DNA of 64,000 bases from Prevotella sp. CAG:1320. Lineage in GTDB: Bacteria > Bacteroidota > Bacteroidia > Bacteroidales > Bacteroidaceae. Numbering within the stretch: the first letter of the stretch is position 1; each line of letters starts with the position of its first letter. Below the pieces are notes generated by a model. It was not told the DNA's origin. It was given only the letters and a program-made list of their open reading frames with translations, and ran no database searches. The position numbers and the translations under genes are program-made. Shown here one piece after another: positions 35,636-45,375 of the stretch. The stretch lies in the NCBI GenBank assembly GCA_000435635.1, contig FR882139.1, forward strand, positions 32,113-96,112, read 5' to 3'.

Positions 35636-37204
35636 ATGAAGAATAAGCTGATTATCGCCAGTCTGGCGCTGACATCGTCGCTCACACTCTCCGCGCAGGA
35701 GATAACAGGCACTTTGCACGCAGACCAAGGCACACAAAAAATCAACAAAGAAATCTACGGACAATTCGCAGAGCATCTGGGAACATGTATATATGGTGGC
35801 CTTTGGGTAGGTGAGAATTCTCCCATCCCCAACACAAAAGGTTATCGTAACGACGTGTTTAATGCCCTGAAGGAATTACAAATCCCCGTCTTGCGTTGGC
35901 CTGGTGGATGTTTCGCTGATGAATATCATTGGATGGATGGTATTGGTCCAAGAGAGAAACGCCCCAAGATGCAAAACAATAACTGGGGTGGTACTATCGA
36001 AGACAACTCGTTCGGTACTCACGAGTTTTTGAACCTTTGTGAGATGCTGGGCACGGAACCCTACATCAGTGGCAACGTCGGTTCTGGTACAGTAGAAGAA
36101 CTCGCCAAGTGGGTAGAATACATGACCAGTGATGGTGACACCCCCATGGCAAAGCTGCGCCGCCAAAACGGCCGTGACAAGGCCTGGAAAGTGAAGTTCC
36201 TCGGCGTGGGCAACGAGAGCTGGGGTTGCGGTGGCAACATGTTGCCCGAGTATTACGCGGACCTTTATCGCCGCTACTCCACCTACTGCCGCAACTATGA
36301 CGGCAACCAACTCTACAAGATTGCCTCTGGCGCCAGCGACTACGACTACAACTGGACAAAGGTGTTGATGGAGAAGGCCGGCAACTTGATGAACGGCATC
36401 TCCCTCCACTATTATACCGTGACCGGATGGACCGGAAGCAAGGGCAGTGCCTTGAAGTTCAGCGATGATGACTACTACTGGACCATGGGCAAGTGCCTGG
36501 AACTGGAAGATGTCATCAAGAAGCATGCGGAAATCATGGATCAATATGACCCTGAGAAGCGTGTAGGCTTGATGGTGGATGAGTGGGGAACATGGTGGGA
36601 TGAGGAGCCTGGCACCATTCCTGGCCACCTCTACCAGCAGAACTCCATGCGTGACGCTTTCGTGGCCGCGCTCACCCTCAACCTGTTCCATCGTCATTGC
36701 GACCGCGTGAGGATGGCCAACATCGCCCAGGTGGTGAACGTGCTCCAGTCCATGATACTCACCGACACGAAGGGAACTGGACACATGGTGCTCACGCCTA
36801 CCTATCACGTATTCAGGATGTACAAGGGCTTCCAGGAGGCTACATATTTGCCTCTCGACCTGAACGCTCCCACCATCGACGTGCGTGGGGATGACCACGC
36901 CAAGGATGGCCGCAAGGTGCCCGTGGTAAGCGCATCCGCCGCCAAGAAAGCCGATGGCTCCATCATCATGGCCCTGGCCAACGTGAGCCTCGACAAGGCC
37001 CAAGAGCTGAGCATCGCCCTCAACGGCAGCCAAGCCAAGACCGTGACTGGCGAGATATTGACCTGCAAGCAGATAAGCGACTTCAACGACTTCGAGCACC
37101 CAGACGTGGTGAAGCCTGAGGCCTTCAAGGGTGCCAAGGCAAAGAAGAACACCCTTCAGGTGAAGATTCCCGCTAAGTCAATTGTTGTATTGAATATCAA
37201 GTAA
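35636..37204 (+). CDS. GH51 alpha-L-arabinofuranosidase
   Basis: GH51 retaining enzymes release L-arabinofuranose from arabinan and arabinoxylan side chains (family knowledge). The 522-residue protein begins [22 protein letters not shown] (signal peptide, likely periplasmic). The acid/base Glu is E194 in [12 protein letters not shown] and the nucleophile E316 in [26 protein letters not shown] and [15 protein letters not shown] form the other conserved parts of the barrel. I chose the ATG at 35636 so that the signal peptide is first. It supplies arabinose to the transporter encoded in the same operon. Confidence 0.95.
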   Translation: MKNKLIIASLALTSSLTLSAQEITGTLHADQGTQKINKEIYGQFAEHLGTCIYGGLWVGENSPIPNTKGYRNDVFNALKELQIPVLRWPGGCFADEYHWMDGIGPREKRPKMQNNNWGGTIEDNSFGTHEFLNLCEMLGTEPYISGNVGSGTVEELAKWVEYMTSDGDTPMAKLRRQNGRDKAWKVKFLGVGNESWGCGGNMLPEYYADLYRRYSTYCRNYDGNQLYKIASGASDYDYNWTKVLMEKAGNLMNGISLHYYTVTGWTGSKGSALKFSDDDYYWTMGKCLELEDVIKKHAEIMDQYDPEKRVGLMVDEWGTWWDEEPGTIPGHLYQQNSMRDAFVAALTLNLFHRHCDRVRMANIAQVVNVLQSMILTDTKGTGHMVLTPTYHVFRMYKGFQEATYLPLDLNAPTIDVRGDDHAKDGRKVPVVSASAAKKADGSIIMALANVSLDKAQELSIALNGSQAKTVTGEILTCKQISDFNDFEHPDVVKPEAFKGAKAKKNTLQVKIPAKSIVVLNIK

Positions 37205-37229
37205 ACACCTAATATAACTTACAATCAAA

Positions 37230-39254
37230 ATGAAAGACGTAAAAGTATTAAACCACGCGGCAGACAACATCCGTATTCTGGCCGCCTCAATGGTAGAGAA
37301 GGCTAACTCAGGCCACCCAGGAGGTGCCATGGGAGGTGCCGATTTCATCAATGTGCTCTTCTCCGAGTACTTGGTTTATGATCCTGACAGCCCAGAGTGG
37401 ACTGGTCGCGACCGCTTCTTCCTGGATCCTGGCCACATGAGTCCTATGCTCTATTCCGCATTGGCACTCCAAGGGAAGTTCACCATTGATGAACTGAAAG
37501 AATTCCGCCAATGGGGTTCTCCAACTCCTGGCCATCCCGAACTTGACGTAAAGCGCGGCATCGAAAACTCTTCTGGTCCTCTTGGACAAGGCCACGCCTT
37601 GGCAGCTGGAGCGGCCGTAGCCGAGAAGTTCCTGGAGGCTCGCCTGGGAAAGACCATGATGCAGCACAAGATTTACGCCTACATCTCTGACGGAGCCGTG
37701 GAGGAGGAAATCTCCCAGGGAGTGGGTCGCATCGCCGGCACGCTGGGCCTGAGCAACCTCATCATGTTCTACGACTCTAACGACATCCAGCTCTCCACGG
37801 AGTGCGGCGTGGTGATGAGCGAGGACACCGAGGCCAAGTACAAGGCTTGGAACTGGAATGTCATCAAAATCAACGGCAACGACGTGAACGAGATACGCCA
37901 GGCTCTCGATGCTGCCTTGAAGGAGCAAGACCGCCCCACTCTCATCATCGGTAAGACCGTGATGGGCAAAGGCGCGTTGAAGGAGGACGGTTCCAGCTAT
38001 GAGCGTAGCATCAAGACCCATGGTGCTCCCCTGGGTGGCAATGCCTATGTAAACACCATCAAGAACCTGGGCGGAGACCCCGAGAATCCCTTCGTGATAT
38101 TTGATGATGTAAAGCAACTCTATGCAGACCGTCAGGCAGAGCTTCGCCAGATAGTAGCCGCTCGTCGCGCAGAAGAGGCTGAATGGGAGAAGCAGAATCC
38201 TGAGAAGGCTGCCCAAATGAAGGAATGGTTCAGCGGCAAAGCACCCAAGGTTGACTGGACCAAGGTCGTGCAGAAGCCAGGCAGCGCAACACGTGCCGCA
38301 AGTGCCGCTTGTCTCGCGGAATTGGCTAAGCAAGTGCCCAACATGATTTGCGCATCCGCCGACCTCTCCAACTCCGATAAGACTGACGGTTTCTTGAAGC
38401 AGACCACCAGCATGGTACATGGCGACTTCTCTGGAGCCTTCTTCCAGGCAGGCGTGAGTGAATTGACCATGGCAGACATGTGTATCGGCATGATGCTCCA
38501 TGGTGGTGTCATCGCCGCTTGCGGTACGTTCTTCGTGTTCTCTGACTACATGAAGCCCGCCGTTCGTTTGGCTGCTTTGATGGGCGTGCCCGTGAAGTTC
38601 ATCTGGACCCACGACGCTTTCCGTGTGGGCGAAGATGGTCCCACCCACGAGCCTGTTGAGCAGGAGGCACAAATCCGCTTGATGGAGAAACTAAAGAACC
38701 ACAAGGGTCAGGACAGCGTACGTGTGTTCCGTCCCGCTGACTGCGAGGAGACCACTGTTTGCTGGAAGCTTGCCATGGAGAATATGGACACGCCCAGCGC
38801 ATTGATATTCTCTCGTCAGGGCATCGCTAACCTGCCCGAGGGCAATGACTACGAGCAGGCTGCCAAGGGCGCTTACGTAGTAGCAGGCTCCGATGAGGAT
38901 TACGACGTGATACTCGTGGCCAGCGGTTCCGAGGTGTCTACCCTGGAGGCAGGCTGCGAAGCTTTGCGCAAGGACGGCATCAAGGTGCGCGTGGTGAGTG
39001 CCCCCAGCGAGGGTCTCTTCCGCTGCCAAAGCGCGGAATACCAGGAGAGCGTACTCCCCGCAGCTGCCAAGAAGTTTGGTATGACCGCTGGACTGCCCGT
39101 CACCTTGGAAGGCTTGGTAGGTATCGGCCCCAACAGCAAGATTTGGGGCATGCCCAGCTTCGGCTTCTCCGCTCCCTACAAGGTGCTTGACGAGAAGTTA
39201 GGCTACACGGGCGAAAACGTTTACCGCCAGGTAAAGGAGTTTTTGGGCAAATAA
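37230..39254 (+). CDS. tkt: Transketolase
   Basis: Transketolase moves two-carbon units between pentose and other sugar phosphates with thiamine diphosphate (family knowledge). The 674-residue product is full length. N-terminal ANSGHPGGAMGGADFINVLF, DPGHMSPMLYSALAL and ENSSGPLGQGHALAAG are typical. The ThDP motif is SDGAVEEEISQGVGRIAGTLGLSNLIMFYD-like (Ser in place of the usual first Gly of GDG), and the pyrimidine-domain block GEDGPTHEPVEQEAQIR is intact. Being in the ara operon, it takes up the xylulose 5-phosphate made by AraD. Confidence 0.96.
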   Translation: MKDVKVLNHAADNIRILAASMVEKANSGHPGGAMGGADFINVLFSEYLVYDPDSPEWTGRDRFFLDPGHMSPMLYSALALQGKFTIDELKEFRQWGSPTPGHPELDVKRGIENSSGPLGQGHALAAGAAVAEKFLEARLGKTMMQHKIYAYISDGAVEEEISQGVGRIAGTLGLSNLIMFYDSNDIQLSTECGVVMSEDTEAKYKAWNWNVIKINGNDVNEIRQALDAALKEQDRPTLIIGKTVMGKGALKEDGSSYERSIKTHGAPLGGNAYVNTIKNLGGDPENPFVIFDDVKQLYADRQAELRQIVAARRAEEAEWEKQNPEKAAQMKEWFSGKAPKVDWTKVVQKPGSATRAASAACLAELAKQVPNMICASADLSNSDKTDGFLKQTTSMVHGDFSGAFFQAGVSELTMADMCIGMMLHGGVIAACGTFFVFSDYMKPAVRLAALMGVPVKFIWTHDAFRVGEDGPTHEPVEQEAQIRLMEKLKNHKGQDSVRVFRPADCEETTVCWKLAMENMDTPSALIFSRQGIANLPEGNDYEQAAKGAYVVAGSDEDYDVILVASGSEVSTLEAGCEALRKDGIKVRVVSAPSEGLFRCQSAEYQESVLPAAAKKFGMTAGLPVTLEGLVGIGPNSKIWGMPSFGFSAPYKVLDEKLGYTGENVYRQVKEFLGK

Positions 39255-39270
39255 CACAAGACAATCCACT

Positions 39271-39302
39271 GGGGCAGGGAGCCAGCAGGCGTCCCCTGCC
39301 CC
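39271..39302 (+). terminator. GC-rich hairpin between tkt and rpiB
   Basis: GGGGCAGGGA pairs with TCCCCTGCCCC (one bulged C) around an 11-nt loop, without a T run. It may weaken read-through into rpiB or protect the upstream mRNA. Confidence 0.5.
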
Positions 39303-39332
39303 GCTTTCATTAACCATCTAAAACATACGACT

Positions 39333-39776
39333 ATGGAAATCAAGACAGTAGGCTTGGCATCTGACCACGCAGGTTACCCACTCAAGCAATTCGTACTTCA
39401 ATATCTGGAGGAGAAAGGTTATCCCGTGAAGGATTACGGCACCTACAGCGACGAGAGCGTAGACTATCCCGACTTCGCCCACCCACTGGCCGAAGGCATT
39501 GAGAGCGGGGAGGTATATCCTGGCATCGCCATCTGCGGCAGCGGTGAGGGCATGGCCATCACGCTCAACAAGCACCAAGGCGTGCGCGCCGGATTGGCAT
39601 GGAACAAGGACGTGGCACAGCTAACCCGCCAGCACAATGACGCCAACGTCATCGTTTTGCCTGGTCGTTTCATCGACAACAAGACGGCAGCCTCCATCCT
39701 CGACGCTTTCTTCACGGCCAGCTTCGAGGGCGGTCGCCATGAGCGCCGCGTGAAGAAGATTCCCGTCGAGGGGTAA
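39333..39776 (+). CDS. rpiB: Ribose-5-phosphate isomerase B
   Basis: RpiB interconverts ribose 5-phosphate and ribulose 5-phosphate (family knowledge). The 147-residue product has LASDHAGYPLKQFV (His-10 region), DYGTYSDESVDYPDFAHPLA, the catalytic Cys region AICGSGEGMAITLNK and NDANVIVLPGRF. All are standard for the LacAB/RpiB family. It is 78 bp after tkt, separated by a GC-rich hairpin, and completes the pentose phosphate part of the arabinose operon. A clear terminator follows. Confidence 0.96.
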   Translation: MEIKTVGLASDHAGYPLKQFVLQYLEEKGYPVKDYGTYSDESVDYPDFAHPLAEGIESGEVYPGIAICGSGEGMAITLNKHQGVRAGLAWNKDVAQLTRQHNDANVIVLPGRFIDNKTAASILDAFFTASFEGGRHERRVKKIPVEG

Positions 39777-39806
39777 TTCTCTTCCGCCTCGGCGCGAACA
39801 TCCCAC

Positions 39807-39849
39807 AAAGGTGGTGTCTTCCCCTAAGGGGGCGAGGCACCACTTTTTT
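39807..39849 (+). terminator. Terminator of the arabinose operon
   Basis: Stem AAAGGTGGTG / CACCACTTTT (one G-T), with an inner CCCC/GGGG helix, followed by TTTTTTC. Confidence 0.85.
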
Positions 39850-40108
39850 CTTTCCCCTTACCCCGCTTGCGGCAAGCGAACGTGCACCTCCCTTCCACCA
39901 TGGGTGAACAAGGAGGCAGCTTCTTCCCAATCCACAATGTCAGGAAAGCATCCAGTACGCAGGTGTGTACAGTAGTCGATGGGCAGGTCGCCCGTTATGC
40001 CTTGCGGGGAATCTTTGAGCTGTCTAAGGCATGGCGGGGCCTATTCGCGGCAGGAAATGGGCAATCAGCCAAAGGGTTTCACTCCAAAATAAAGTATCTA
40101 GGCTTTTC

Positions 40109-40140
40109 CTTGGCAGTGTCACGAAGAAGTATTACCTTTG
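40109..40140 (+). promoter_or_regulatory. Orphan promoter just before array E
   Basis: CTTG (3 of 4 bases of TTTG) at 40109-40112, 20-bp spacer, perfect TACCTTTG at 40133-40140. The predicted start, near 40146, is 6 bp before the first repeat unit. No reading frame follows within 200 bp. Confidence 0.55.
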
Positions 40141-40151
40141 CGAAGGTATAT

Positions 40152-40234
40152 CATCATATAAGATAATGGTAGGCATCATATAAGATAATGGTAGGCATCA
40201 TATAAGATGATGATGGGTATCATATGGTTGGCAA
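40152..40234. repeat. Array E: 17+5-bp units
   Basis: Units start at 40152, 40174, 40196 and (decayed) 40218, each 22 bp apart. The best palindrome is CATCATATAAGATGATG (7 of 8 arm pairs); the first two units are identical. Spacers are gtagg, gtagg and atggg. Confidence 0.88.
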
Positions 40235-40366
40235 AATAAAATGAAAACACGGCGAGAGGATAGCACATTGCGTTAATTTTGTCCTATTTTTCCCAATGAA
40301 TGTGAGTTTCTTGCAGATTTAAGGAAAATTTGAACATCAAACGAGATACTTTTCAACCTTATTGCT

Positions 40367-40374
40367 TAATTTTG
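40367..40374 (+). promoter_or_regulatory. -7 element of the exporter operon
   Basis: TAATTTTG, 25 bp before the ATG at 40400. An in-frame ATG at 40379 is only 4 bp downstream of this element and would lie at or before the transcription start, which decides for 40400. No TTTG at -33 spacing. Confidence 0.5.
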
Positions 40375-40399
40375 CGATATGTTTTTAAAAAGTCCGCGA

Positions 40400-41887
40400 A
40401 TGAGAAAATTCATCTTGTTAACGTTGATGTGCGCCCTCACCGCCACTTCTGGTGCCCAGACCTATTTGAGCCTAGATAGTTGCAAGGCGATGGCTCTGCG
40501 CAACAACAAACAATTAAACATATCCCGGCTTAGCAAAGAGGTGGCTAAAAATGTGAGAAAAGCCGCCCGCACAAAGTACCTGCCCAAGGTGGACGCCATG
40601 GGCGGTTACCTTTACACCAGCAAGCAGATATCCATTATCAGCGGACGGCAGCGACAAGCCCTGGGCAGCCTGGGCACCTCTCTGGGTTCCCAAGCGCAGG
40701 CCAGTGTCTCTGACATGCTAAGCGCCCTCACGCAACAAGGCATCCTCACCCCCGACCAAGCCGAGCAATTAGGTGGTGCCTTGTCACAGACGGGGCAGAG
40801 CCTGGGGCAAGCGGGCAACAAGTTGGGGCAAAAAGTGGCGGACGCTTTCGACACGGACACCCGCCACATGTGGGCAGGAGCGGTCATGGTAAGGCAACCC
40901 ATCTACATGGGCGGAGCCATCAAGGCGGCCAACAAGATAGCCGACATAGGCGAGAGCATGGCCGATGACGATTTGGACCTGAAGCGGCAAGCCACGCTCT
41001 ATGGCGTATACCAAGCTTACTGGACTACGGTGTCACTAGAGCAGAAGCGGAATTTGGCACTGAGTTACAAGGAGTTAGTGGAGAAATTGAGCCAGGACGT
41101 AAAGAAGATGATAACCCAAGGCGTGGCCACCAAGGCCGATGGGCTTAGGGTGGACGTAAGGGTAAACGAAGCCGACATGCAGCTTACGCAAGTGGTAAAC
41201 GGCCTTTCTCTTGCCAAGATGCTGCTCTGCCAGCTATGCGGGTTGCCACTCAATGAGGATATCCAATTGACAGACTCGGCTGAGAGCAAGGGGAACGCTT
41301 CTGCCCTCACGCTAGACAATTCCGCGGACTCAACCTATAGTGACCGCCCTGAGATAAGACTCTTGGAGCATTCCATCGCAATCAGCGAACAGACCACAAA
41401 CCTTATCCGCGCCGGCAATTTGCCCAAGGTCAGCCTCGTGGGCGGATACATGACAACCAATCCCAGTGTCTATGATGGTTTCCGTCGTCGCTTTTCTGGC
41501 GTATGGAACGTGGGTGTTATCATCCAGGTGCCTATATGGGACTGGTTTGACACCACTTATAAGATTCGCGCCTCGAAGGCCGCTACCAATATCGCGAAGA
41601 TGGAACTGAGCGACGCGCGGGAAAAGGTGGAGCTACAAGTGACACAGAGCCAATACAAGATGCGGGAAGCCCAAAAGCGACTGGCCATGGCATCACAAAA
41701 CATAAAGAGTGCTGAAGAGAACCTGCGTTGCGCCAACCTGGGATTCAGGGAAGGCGTAATGGGCATCACGGAGGTAATGGAGGCGCAGACGGCGTGGCAG
41801 CTGGCCCAAAGCCAGAAGATTGATGCGGAAGTGGAAGTGAAGCTGAGTGAGTTAAGCGGAGCGAAAGCGCTCGGTACCTTGAGATAA
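40400..41887 (+). CDS. TolC-family outer-membrane efflux protein
   Basis: The 495-residue protein begins MRKFILLTLMCALTATSGAQ (signal peptide). It has the two long coiled-coil hairpins typical of outer-membrane efflux proteins. Repeated blocks are LSLDSCKAMALRNNKQLNI and KARTKYLPKVDAMGGY in the first half, and TNLIRAGNLPKVSLVGGY in the second. A Gln/Gly/Ser-rich insertion (about residues 75-145) lies in the first half. It should form the outer-membrane channel for the membrane-fusion protein and the two ABC-2 permeases that follow at 20 bp and less. Confidence 0.93.
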   Translation: MRKFILLTLMCALTATSGAQTYLSLDSCKAMALRNNKQLNISRLSKEVAKNVRKAARTKYLPKVDAMGGYLYTSKQISIISGRQRQALGSLGTSLGSQAQASVSDMLSALTQQGILTPDQAEQLGGALSQTGQSLGQAGNKLGQKVADAFDTDTRHMWAGAVMVRQPIYMGGAIKAANKIADIGESMADDDLDLKRQATLYGVYQAYWTTVSLEQKRNLALSYKELVEKLSQDVKKMITQGVATKADGLRVDVRVNEADMQLTQVVNGLSLAKMLLCQLCGLPLNEDIQLTDSAESKGNASALTLDNSADSTYSDRPEIRLLEHSIAISEQTTNLIRAGNLPKVSLVGGYMTTNPSVYDGFRRRFSGVWNVGVIIQVPIWDWFDTTYKIRASKAATNIAKMELSDAREKVELQVTQSQYKMREAQKRLAMASQNIKSAEENLRCANLGFREGVMGITEVMEAQTAWQLAQSQKIDAEVEVKLSELSGAKALGTLR

Positions 41888-41907
41888 ACACATAACCATA
41901 AAAGAAC

Positions 41908-42897
41908 ATGTCAGAGAAGAAACAACATAGCAACATCATCATGGCGGCCGTGGGTTTTGCCGTGGTGGTAGTGGCAGTGGGCATCATAGGCCTGCTGACT
42001 TTGGGCGGGGAAGAAGAAACCCTGCAGGGCGAGGTGGAAGTATCGGAATACCGGGTGTCCAGCAAGTTGCCTGGCAGGATAGTGGAACTCCGTGTCCAGG
42101 AGGGCGACTACGTGAAGGTAGGTGATACGCTCGCCATATTGGAAGTGCCAGAGGCTGAAGCCCAAAAGCGCGTATTGGAAGCCACGGGTGACGCGGCAGA
42201 AGCCATGAGCCAAATGACCGACGAGGGAGCGAGACAGGAGCAGATACGCAGTGCCTACGCCCTCTTGCAGCAAGCGCAAGCCGCCGAGGAAATAGCGCGC
42301 AAGACCTATAACCGCATGCAGAACCTTTTCGACGAAGGCGTGGTGAGCGGACAGAAACGTGACGAGGCATTGGCTTCTTACAAAGCCACCCAAGCTCAGG
42401 TGAAAGCGGCGCAAGGCCAGTATGACATGGCACGCAATGGAGCCAGGAGGCAAGAGAAACTCATGGCGGCCAAGAACGCACAGGCGGCCAAGAACGCCGT
42501 TGACGTGATGACTTCCATCCTGAAGGAGACCGTCCAGGTGGCACAAGTAGAGGGTGAAGTAAGTGAGGTCTACCCCATGGTGGGAGAACTCGTTGGGCTT
42601 GGTTCACCTATCATTAGCATCTCTGTGATGAAAGACCTTTGGGGCACGTTCAATATCCGTGAAGACAAATTGCAGGGGCTCGGTGTAGGCACCACGTTTA
42701 CCGCCTATGTGCCCGCGTTCGGAAAGGACATAGAGATGAAAGTCTACTATATGAAGGACAAGGGTTCCTATGCCGCCTGGAAGTCCACCAAGGCCACGGG
42801 TGATTATGACCGCAAGACATTCGAGGTAAGAGCTCGTCCTGTGACCAAGTTGGAGGGGCTGCGCCCAGGCATGTCCCTCATCATGAAAGAGCGTTAA
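41908..42897 (+). CDS. HlyD/EmrA-type membrane fusion protein
   Basis: The 329-residue protein has an N-terminal anchor helix (about 10-32: IIMAAVGFAVVVVAVGIIGLLTL). It then has a biotinyl-lipoyl half motif (VSSKLPGRIVELRVQEGDYVKVGDTLAIL), a long alpha-helical coiled-coil with many Ala/Gln, and the beta-barrel return (GEVSEVYPMVGELVGLGSPI). It bridges an inner-membrane transporter to the TolC-like channel. It ends 1 bp before the first permease gene, so translation is probably coupled. Confidence 0.93.
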   Translation: MSEKKQHSNIIMAAVGFAVVVVAVGIIGLLTLGGEEETLQGEVEVSEYRVSSKLPGRIVELRVQEGDYVKVGDTLAILEVPEAEAQKRVLEATGDAAEAMSQMTDEGARQEQIRSAYALLQQAQAAEEIARKTYNRMQNLFDEGVVSGQKRDEALASYKATQAQVKAAQGQYDMARNGARRQEKLMAAKNAQAAKNAVDVMTSILKETVQVAQVEGEVSEVYPMVGELVGLGSPIISISVMKDLWGTFNIREDKLQGLGVGTTFTAYVPAFGKDIEMKVYYMKDKGSYAAWKSTKATGDYDRKTFEVRARPVTKLEGLRPGMSLIMKER

Positions 42898-42898
42898 G

Positions 42899-44062
42899 AT
42901 GCTGCGCCGTGTCTACCATATCGCCCTGCGTGAATGCGCTATCCTGTGGAAAGACCCTATCTACGCTTTCTGCATGGTGGGCTTTCCGTTGCTCTCCGTC
43001 GTCTTTTTCACCTCATTGATGAGCGGTGGCGTGCCCGAAGACTTGCCTGTAGGCGTGGTAGACCAAGACCATACATCCGAAAGCAGACAGATAGCGATGG
43101 AGCTGGATGCGTGCCAAAGTGCCCGGATAGCCGCTTGGCCCGTCAACGTCACGGAGGCTCAAGATGCCATGAAGCGAGGAGAGATTTATGGCTATGTCTT
43201 GATACCGGAAGGAACCACCCGCGAGATTTACAATGGCAAACAGCCCCATCTGTCTTTTTACTACAGCAACCTATCGCTGGTGGCCGGTTCCATGGTTTAC
43301 AAAGACTTGAAAACCGTGCTTACCTTGCGCAAAGCCAAGGTAGGCATTACGAAACTGGCGGCCGTAGGCAAGACCGACGAGGAGATAGCCACCTCATTGC
43401 AGCCCATCGCCTTGGACATGCACATGGTGGGAAACCCCTACAGCAATTACAACTACTATCTCAGCACTACCATGGTGCCAGGTGTCATTTTGCTTTTGGT
43501 GTTCCTGGTCACGCCTTTCTCCATCGGCACGGAGTTGAAATTCGGCCGTTCCCGAGAGTGGTTATCCATGGCTGACAACAATATATATGTGGCCTTGCTT
43601 GGCAAGCTGTTGCCCCAAACTCTTGTCTTCCTCGCCATCTTCCTCGCCTTTGAGTTCTATATATATGGAGTCTTGCGCTTTCCCCATCCTGGAGGAGCCG
43701 TCCCCATCTTGCTCTTAGGTCTCCTCTCTGTGTTGGCATGCCAAAGTTTCGGGGTATTCGCTTTTGGCCTGACCCCATCATTGCGCATGTCAATGAGCAT
43801 CTGCTCGCTATGGGGCGTGATTAGTTTCTCCATCTGCGGAGCCACGTTCCCTGTCTCGTCCATGCATCCTTTCTTGCAATCCATAGCGGTGCTCTTTCCT
43901 TTGCGCCATTATTATATGGTATACCAAGAGACCATTTTCCATGGTTTCCCCCTACAATATGCCCTGCCGCATATTGTGGTGCTCATTCTTTTCCTGGCGT
44001 TGCCATTCCTGGTGGCGTGGAACATCAAGAAAGCCATGCTCATTTACAAGTATATTCCTTAA
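42899..44062 (+). CDS. ABC-2 type permease, first of pair
   Basis: The 387-residue protein has one N-terminal TM helix (about 22-40), a large periplasmic domain (about 45-180) and five C-terminal TM helices (from about 195). This is the ABC-2 / YhhJ-YbhR permease layout. LPVGVVDQDHTSESRQIAMELDACQ and PMSICSLWGVISFSICGATFPVSSM-like segments are typical. Such permeases normally work with an ATPase (YbhF type) that is not encoded nearby. The second permease starts 13 bp downstream. Confidence 0.9.
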   Translation: MLRRVYHIALRECAILWKDPIYAFCMVGFPLLSVVFFTSLMSGGVPEDLPVGVVDQDHTSESRQIAMELDACQSARIAAWPVNVTEAQDAMKRGEIYGYVLIPEGTTREIYNGKQPHLSFYYSNLSLVAGSMVYKDLKTVLTLRKAKVGITKLAAVGKTDEEIATSLQPIALDMHMVGNPYSNYNYYLSTTMVPGVILLLVFLVTPFSIGTELKFGRSREWLSMADNNIYVALLGKLLPQTLVFLAIFLAFEFYIYGVLRFPHPGGAVPILLLGLLSVLACQSFGVFAFGLTPSLRMSMSICSLWGVISFSICGATFPVSSMHPFLQSIAVLFPLRHYYMVYQETIFHGFPLQYALPHIVVLILFLALPFLVAWNIKKAMLIYKYIP

Positions 44063-44075
44063 CGGCTGAGTTAAA

Positions 44076-45284
44076 ATGACGAAATCGCGTCTTTCAAATA
44101 AAATCATCCAGACCTTAGATGACACCTGTCATGTATGGCGCAGGGAACTCCGTCGCATGCTTCACGATGAGGGCGTGGTGATATTCGTCATCATCGTACC
44201 CCTACTCTACCCCTTGCTCTATTCCTGGATCTACACCAACGAAGTGGTGCGCGAGGTGCCCGTAGCTGTAGTGGACAACTCCCACAGCCAAAAGAGCCGC
44301 CAGTTCATCAGGGATATTGATGCCACGCCAGATGTCCGCATCGCCTACCATTGCGCGGACATGACGGAAGCGGAAGAATTGATTGCCCGACAAGAAGTGA
44401 AAGGCATCCTCTACTTCCCGCAAGACTTCAGCACAAAGATGCACCGAGGAGAGCAAGCACACGTGGGCGTTTACTGTGATATGAGCCTGATGCTCACCTA
44501 CAAAGCCATCTACATGAGTGCCTTGGCTGTTTCCACCTCCATGAACACAGAACTGCAAGTTGCCCAAGCAGGCGGTGTTACTGACCAAGATGACGAGCTG
44601 GTCACAGACCCTATCCTCATAGACGAGGTGTCACTCTACAACAACACGGGTGGCTATGGCAACTTCTTGATACCTGCCGTGCTGATACTCATCATACAAC
44701 AAACCCTCATGCTGGGCGTTGGCCTATCCGCGGGAACGGCAAGGGAACAACATGACAACAAGTTGCTCATCCCCTTCGAAGAGCATTACAACGCCACGCT
44801 ACCTATTGTCTTGGGCAAAGCCCTTTGTTATCTTATGCTCTATGCCGTGCTGGGTACATACCTCCTGCTCGTTGTGCCTCGCCTCTTTGGGTTCACGAGC
44901 CTGCTTTCCGCCGAGACGCTCTTTAGTTTCCTCTTGCCTTACGTTCTGGCGTGCGTTTTCTTCAGCATGTCATTGTCTTCATTGGTGCGCTATCGCGAGA
45001 GCGTATTCCTATTGGTAGTATTCACTTCCGTGCCTTTCCTTTTCCTGTCTGGAGCGTCATGGCCCAAGGAATGCATTCCGCCATTCTGGGAATCCATCAG
45101 TTGCCTTTTCCCCTCCACCTTTGGCGTGAGAGGATTCTTGAGACTCAACGGCATGGGCGCTACTATACGAGACATCAGCATCGAATATTTCGCACTATGG
45201 GGACAAGCCATGGTCTATTTCATTCTTACTTTCTTTCAGTACCGCTATCAACTCAAGTTGGCTCGCAAGCCTTCCGACTCATAA
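44076..45284 (+). CDS. ABC-2 type permease, second of pair
   Basis: The 402-residue protein has the same one-plus-five TM layout as its neighbour. After VIFVIIVPLLYPLLYSWIYTN comes the periplasmic part VPVAVVDNSHSQKSRQFIRDIDATP, which is clearly related to the matching part of the first permease, then a C-terminal membrane domain. The pair likely forms a heterodimeric channel that hands substrate to the fusion protein and TolC-like channel. No ATP-binding subunit follows: after its stop there is 644 bp of intergenic DNA. Confidence 0.9.
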   Translation: MTKSRLSNKIIQTLDDTCHVWRRELRRMLHDEGVVIFVIIVPLLYPLLYSWIYTNEVVREVPVAVVDNSHSQKSRQFIRDIDATPDVRIAYHCADMTEAEELIARQEVKGILYFPQDFSTKMHRGEQAHVGVYCDMSLMLTYKAIYMSALAVSTSMNTELQVAQAGGVTDQDDELVTDPILIDEVSLYNNTGGYGNFLIPAVLILIIQQTLMLGVGLSAGTAREQHDNKLLIPFEEHYNATLPIVLGKALCYLMLYAVLGTYLLLVVPRLFGFTSLLSAETLFSFLLPYVLACVFFSMSLSSLVRYRESVFLLVVFTSVPFLFLSGASWPKECIPPFWESISCLFPSTFGVRGFLRLNGMGATIRDISIEYFALWGQAMVYFILTFFQYRYQLKLARKPSDS

Positions 45285-45344
45285 TCCTCCATGGTATACA
45301 CAAACAGCAGTCATACAGTATAGCTGTAAACCGTATTCTATAAC

Positions 45345-45375
45345 GCTTCATGTTGCCGGAAGTGCAGTATCCTTT
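45345..45375 (+). repeat. Dispersed flank module, copy 2
   Basis: Matches 27461-27491 with three differences; both copies lead directly into a C-family array. Confidence 0.85.

Larger units (their letters stand above)
39777..40399. other. 623-bp intergenic region with array E
   Basis: It holds the rpiB terminator (39807-39849), about 260 bp without a convincing gene, an orphan promoter (40109-40140), array E (40152-40234), and an AT-rich zone ending in the -7 element of the exporter operon (40367-40374). Confidence 0.7.

Noticed and set aside
39867-40166. Possible 99-residue coding region upstream of array E
   Set aside because: Composition is not protein-like, the start is weak, and it runs into the repeat array.
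40152-40234. Simple slippage microsatellite
   Set aside because: Units differ in sequence and show dyad symmetry with fixed spacers; five unrelated families share the same period, which slippage does not explain.
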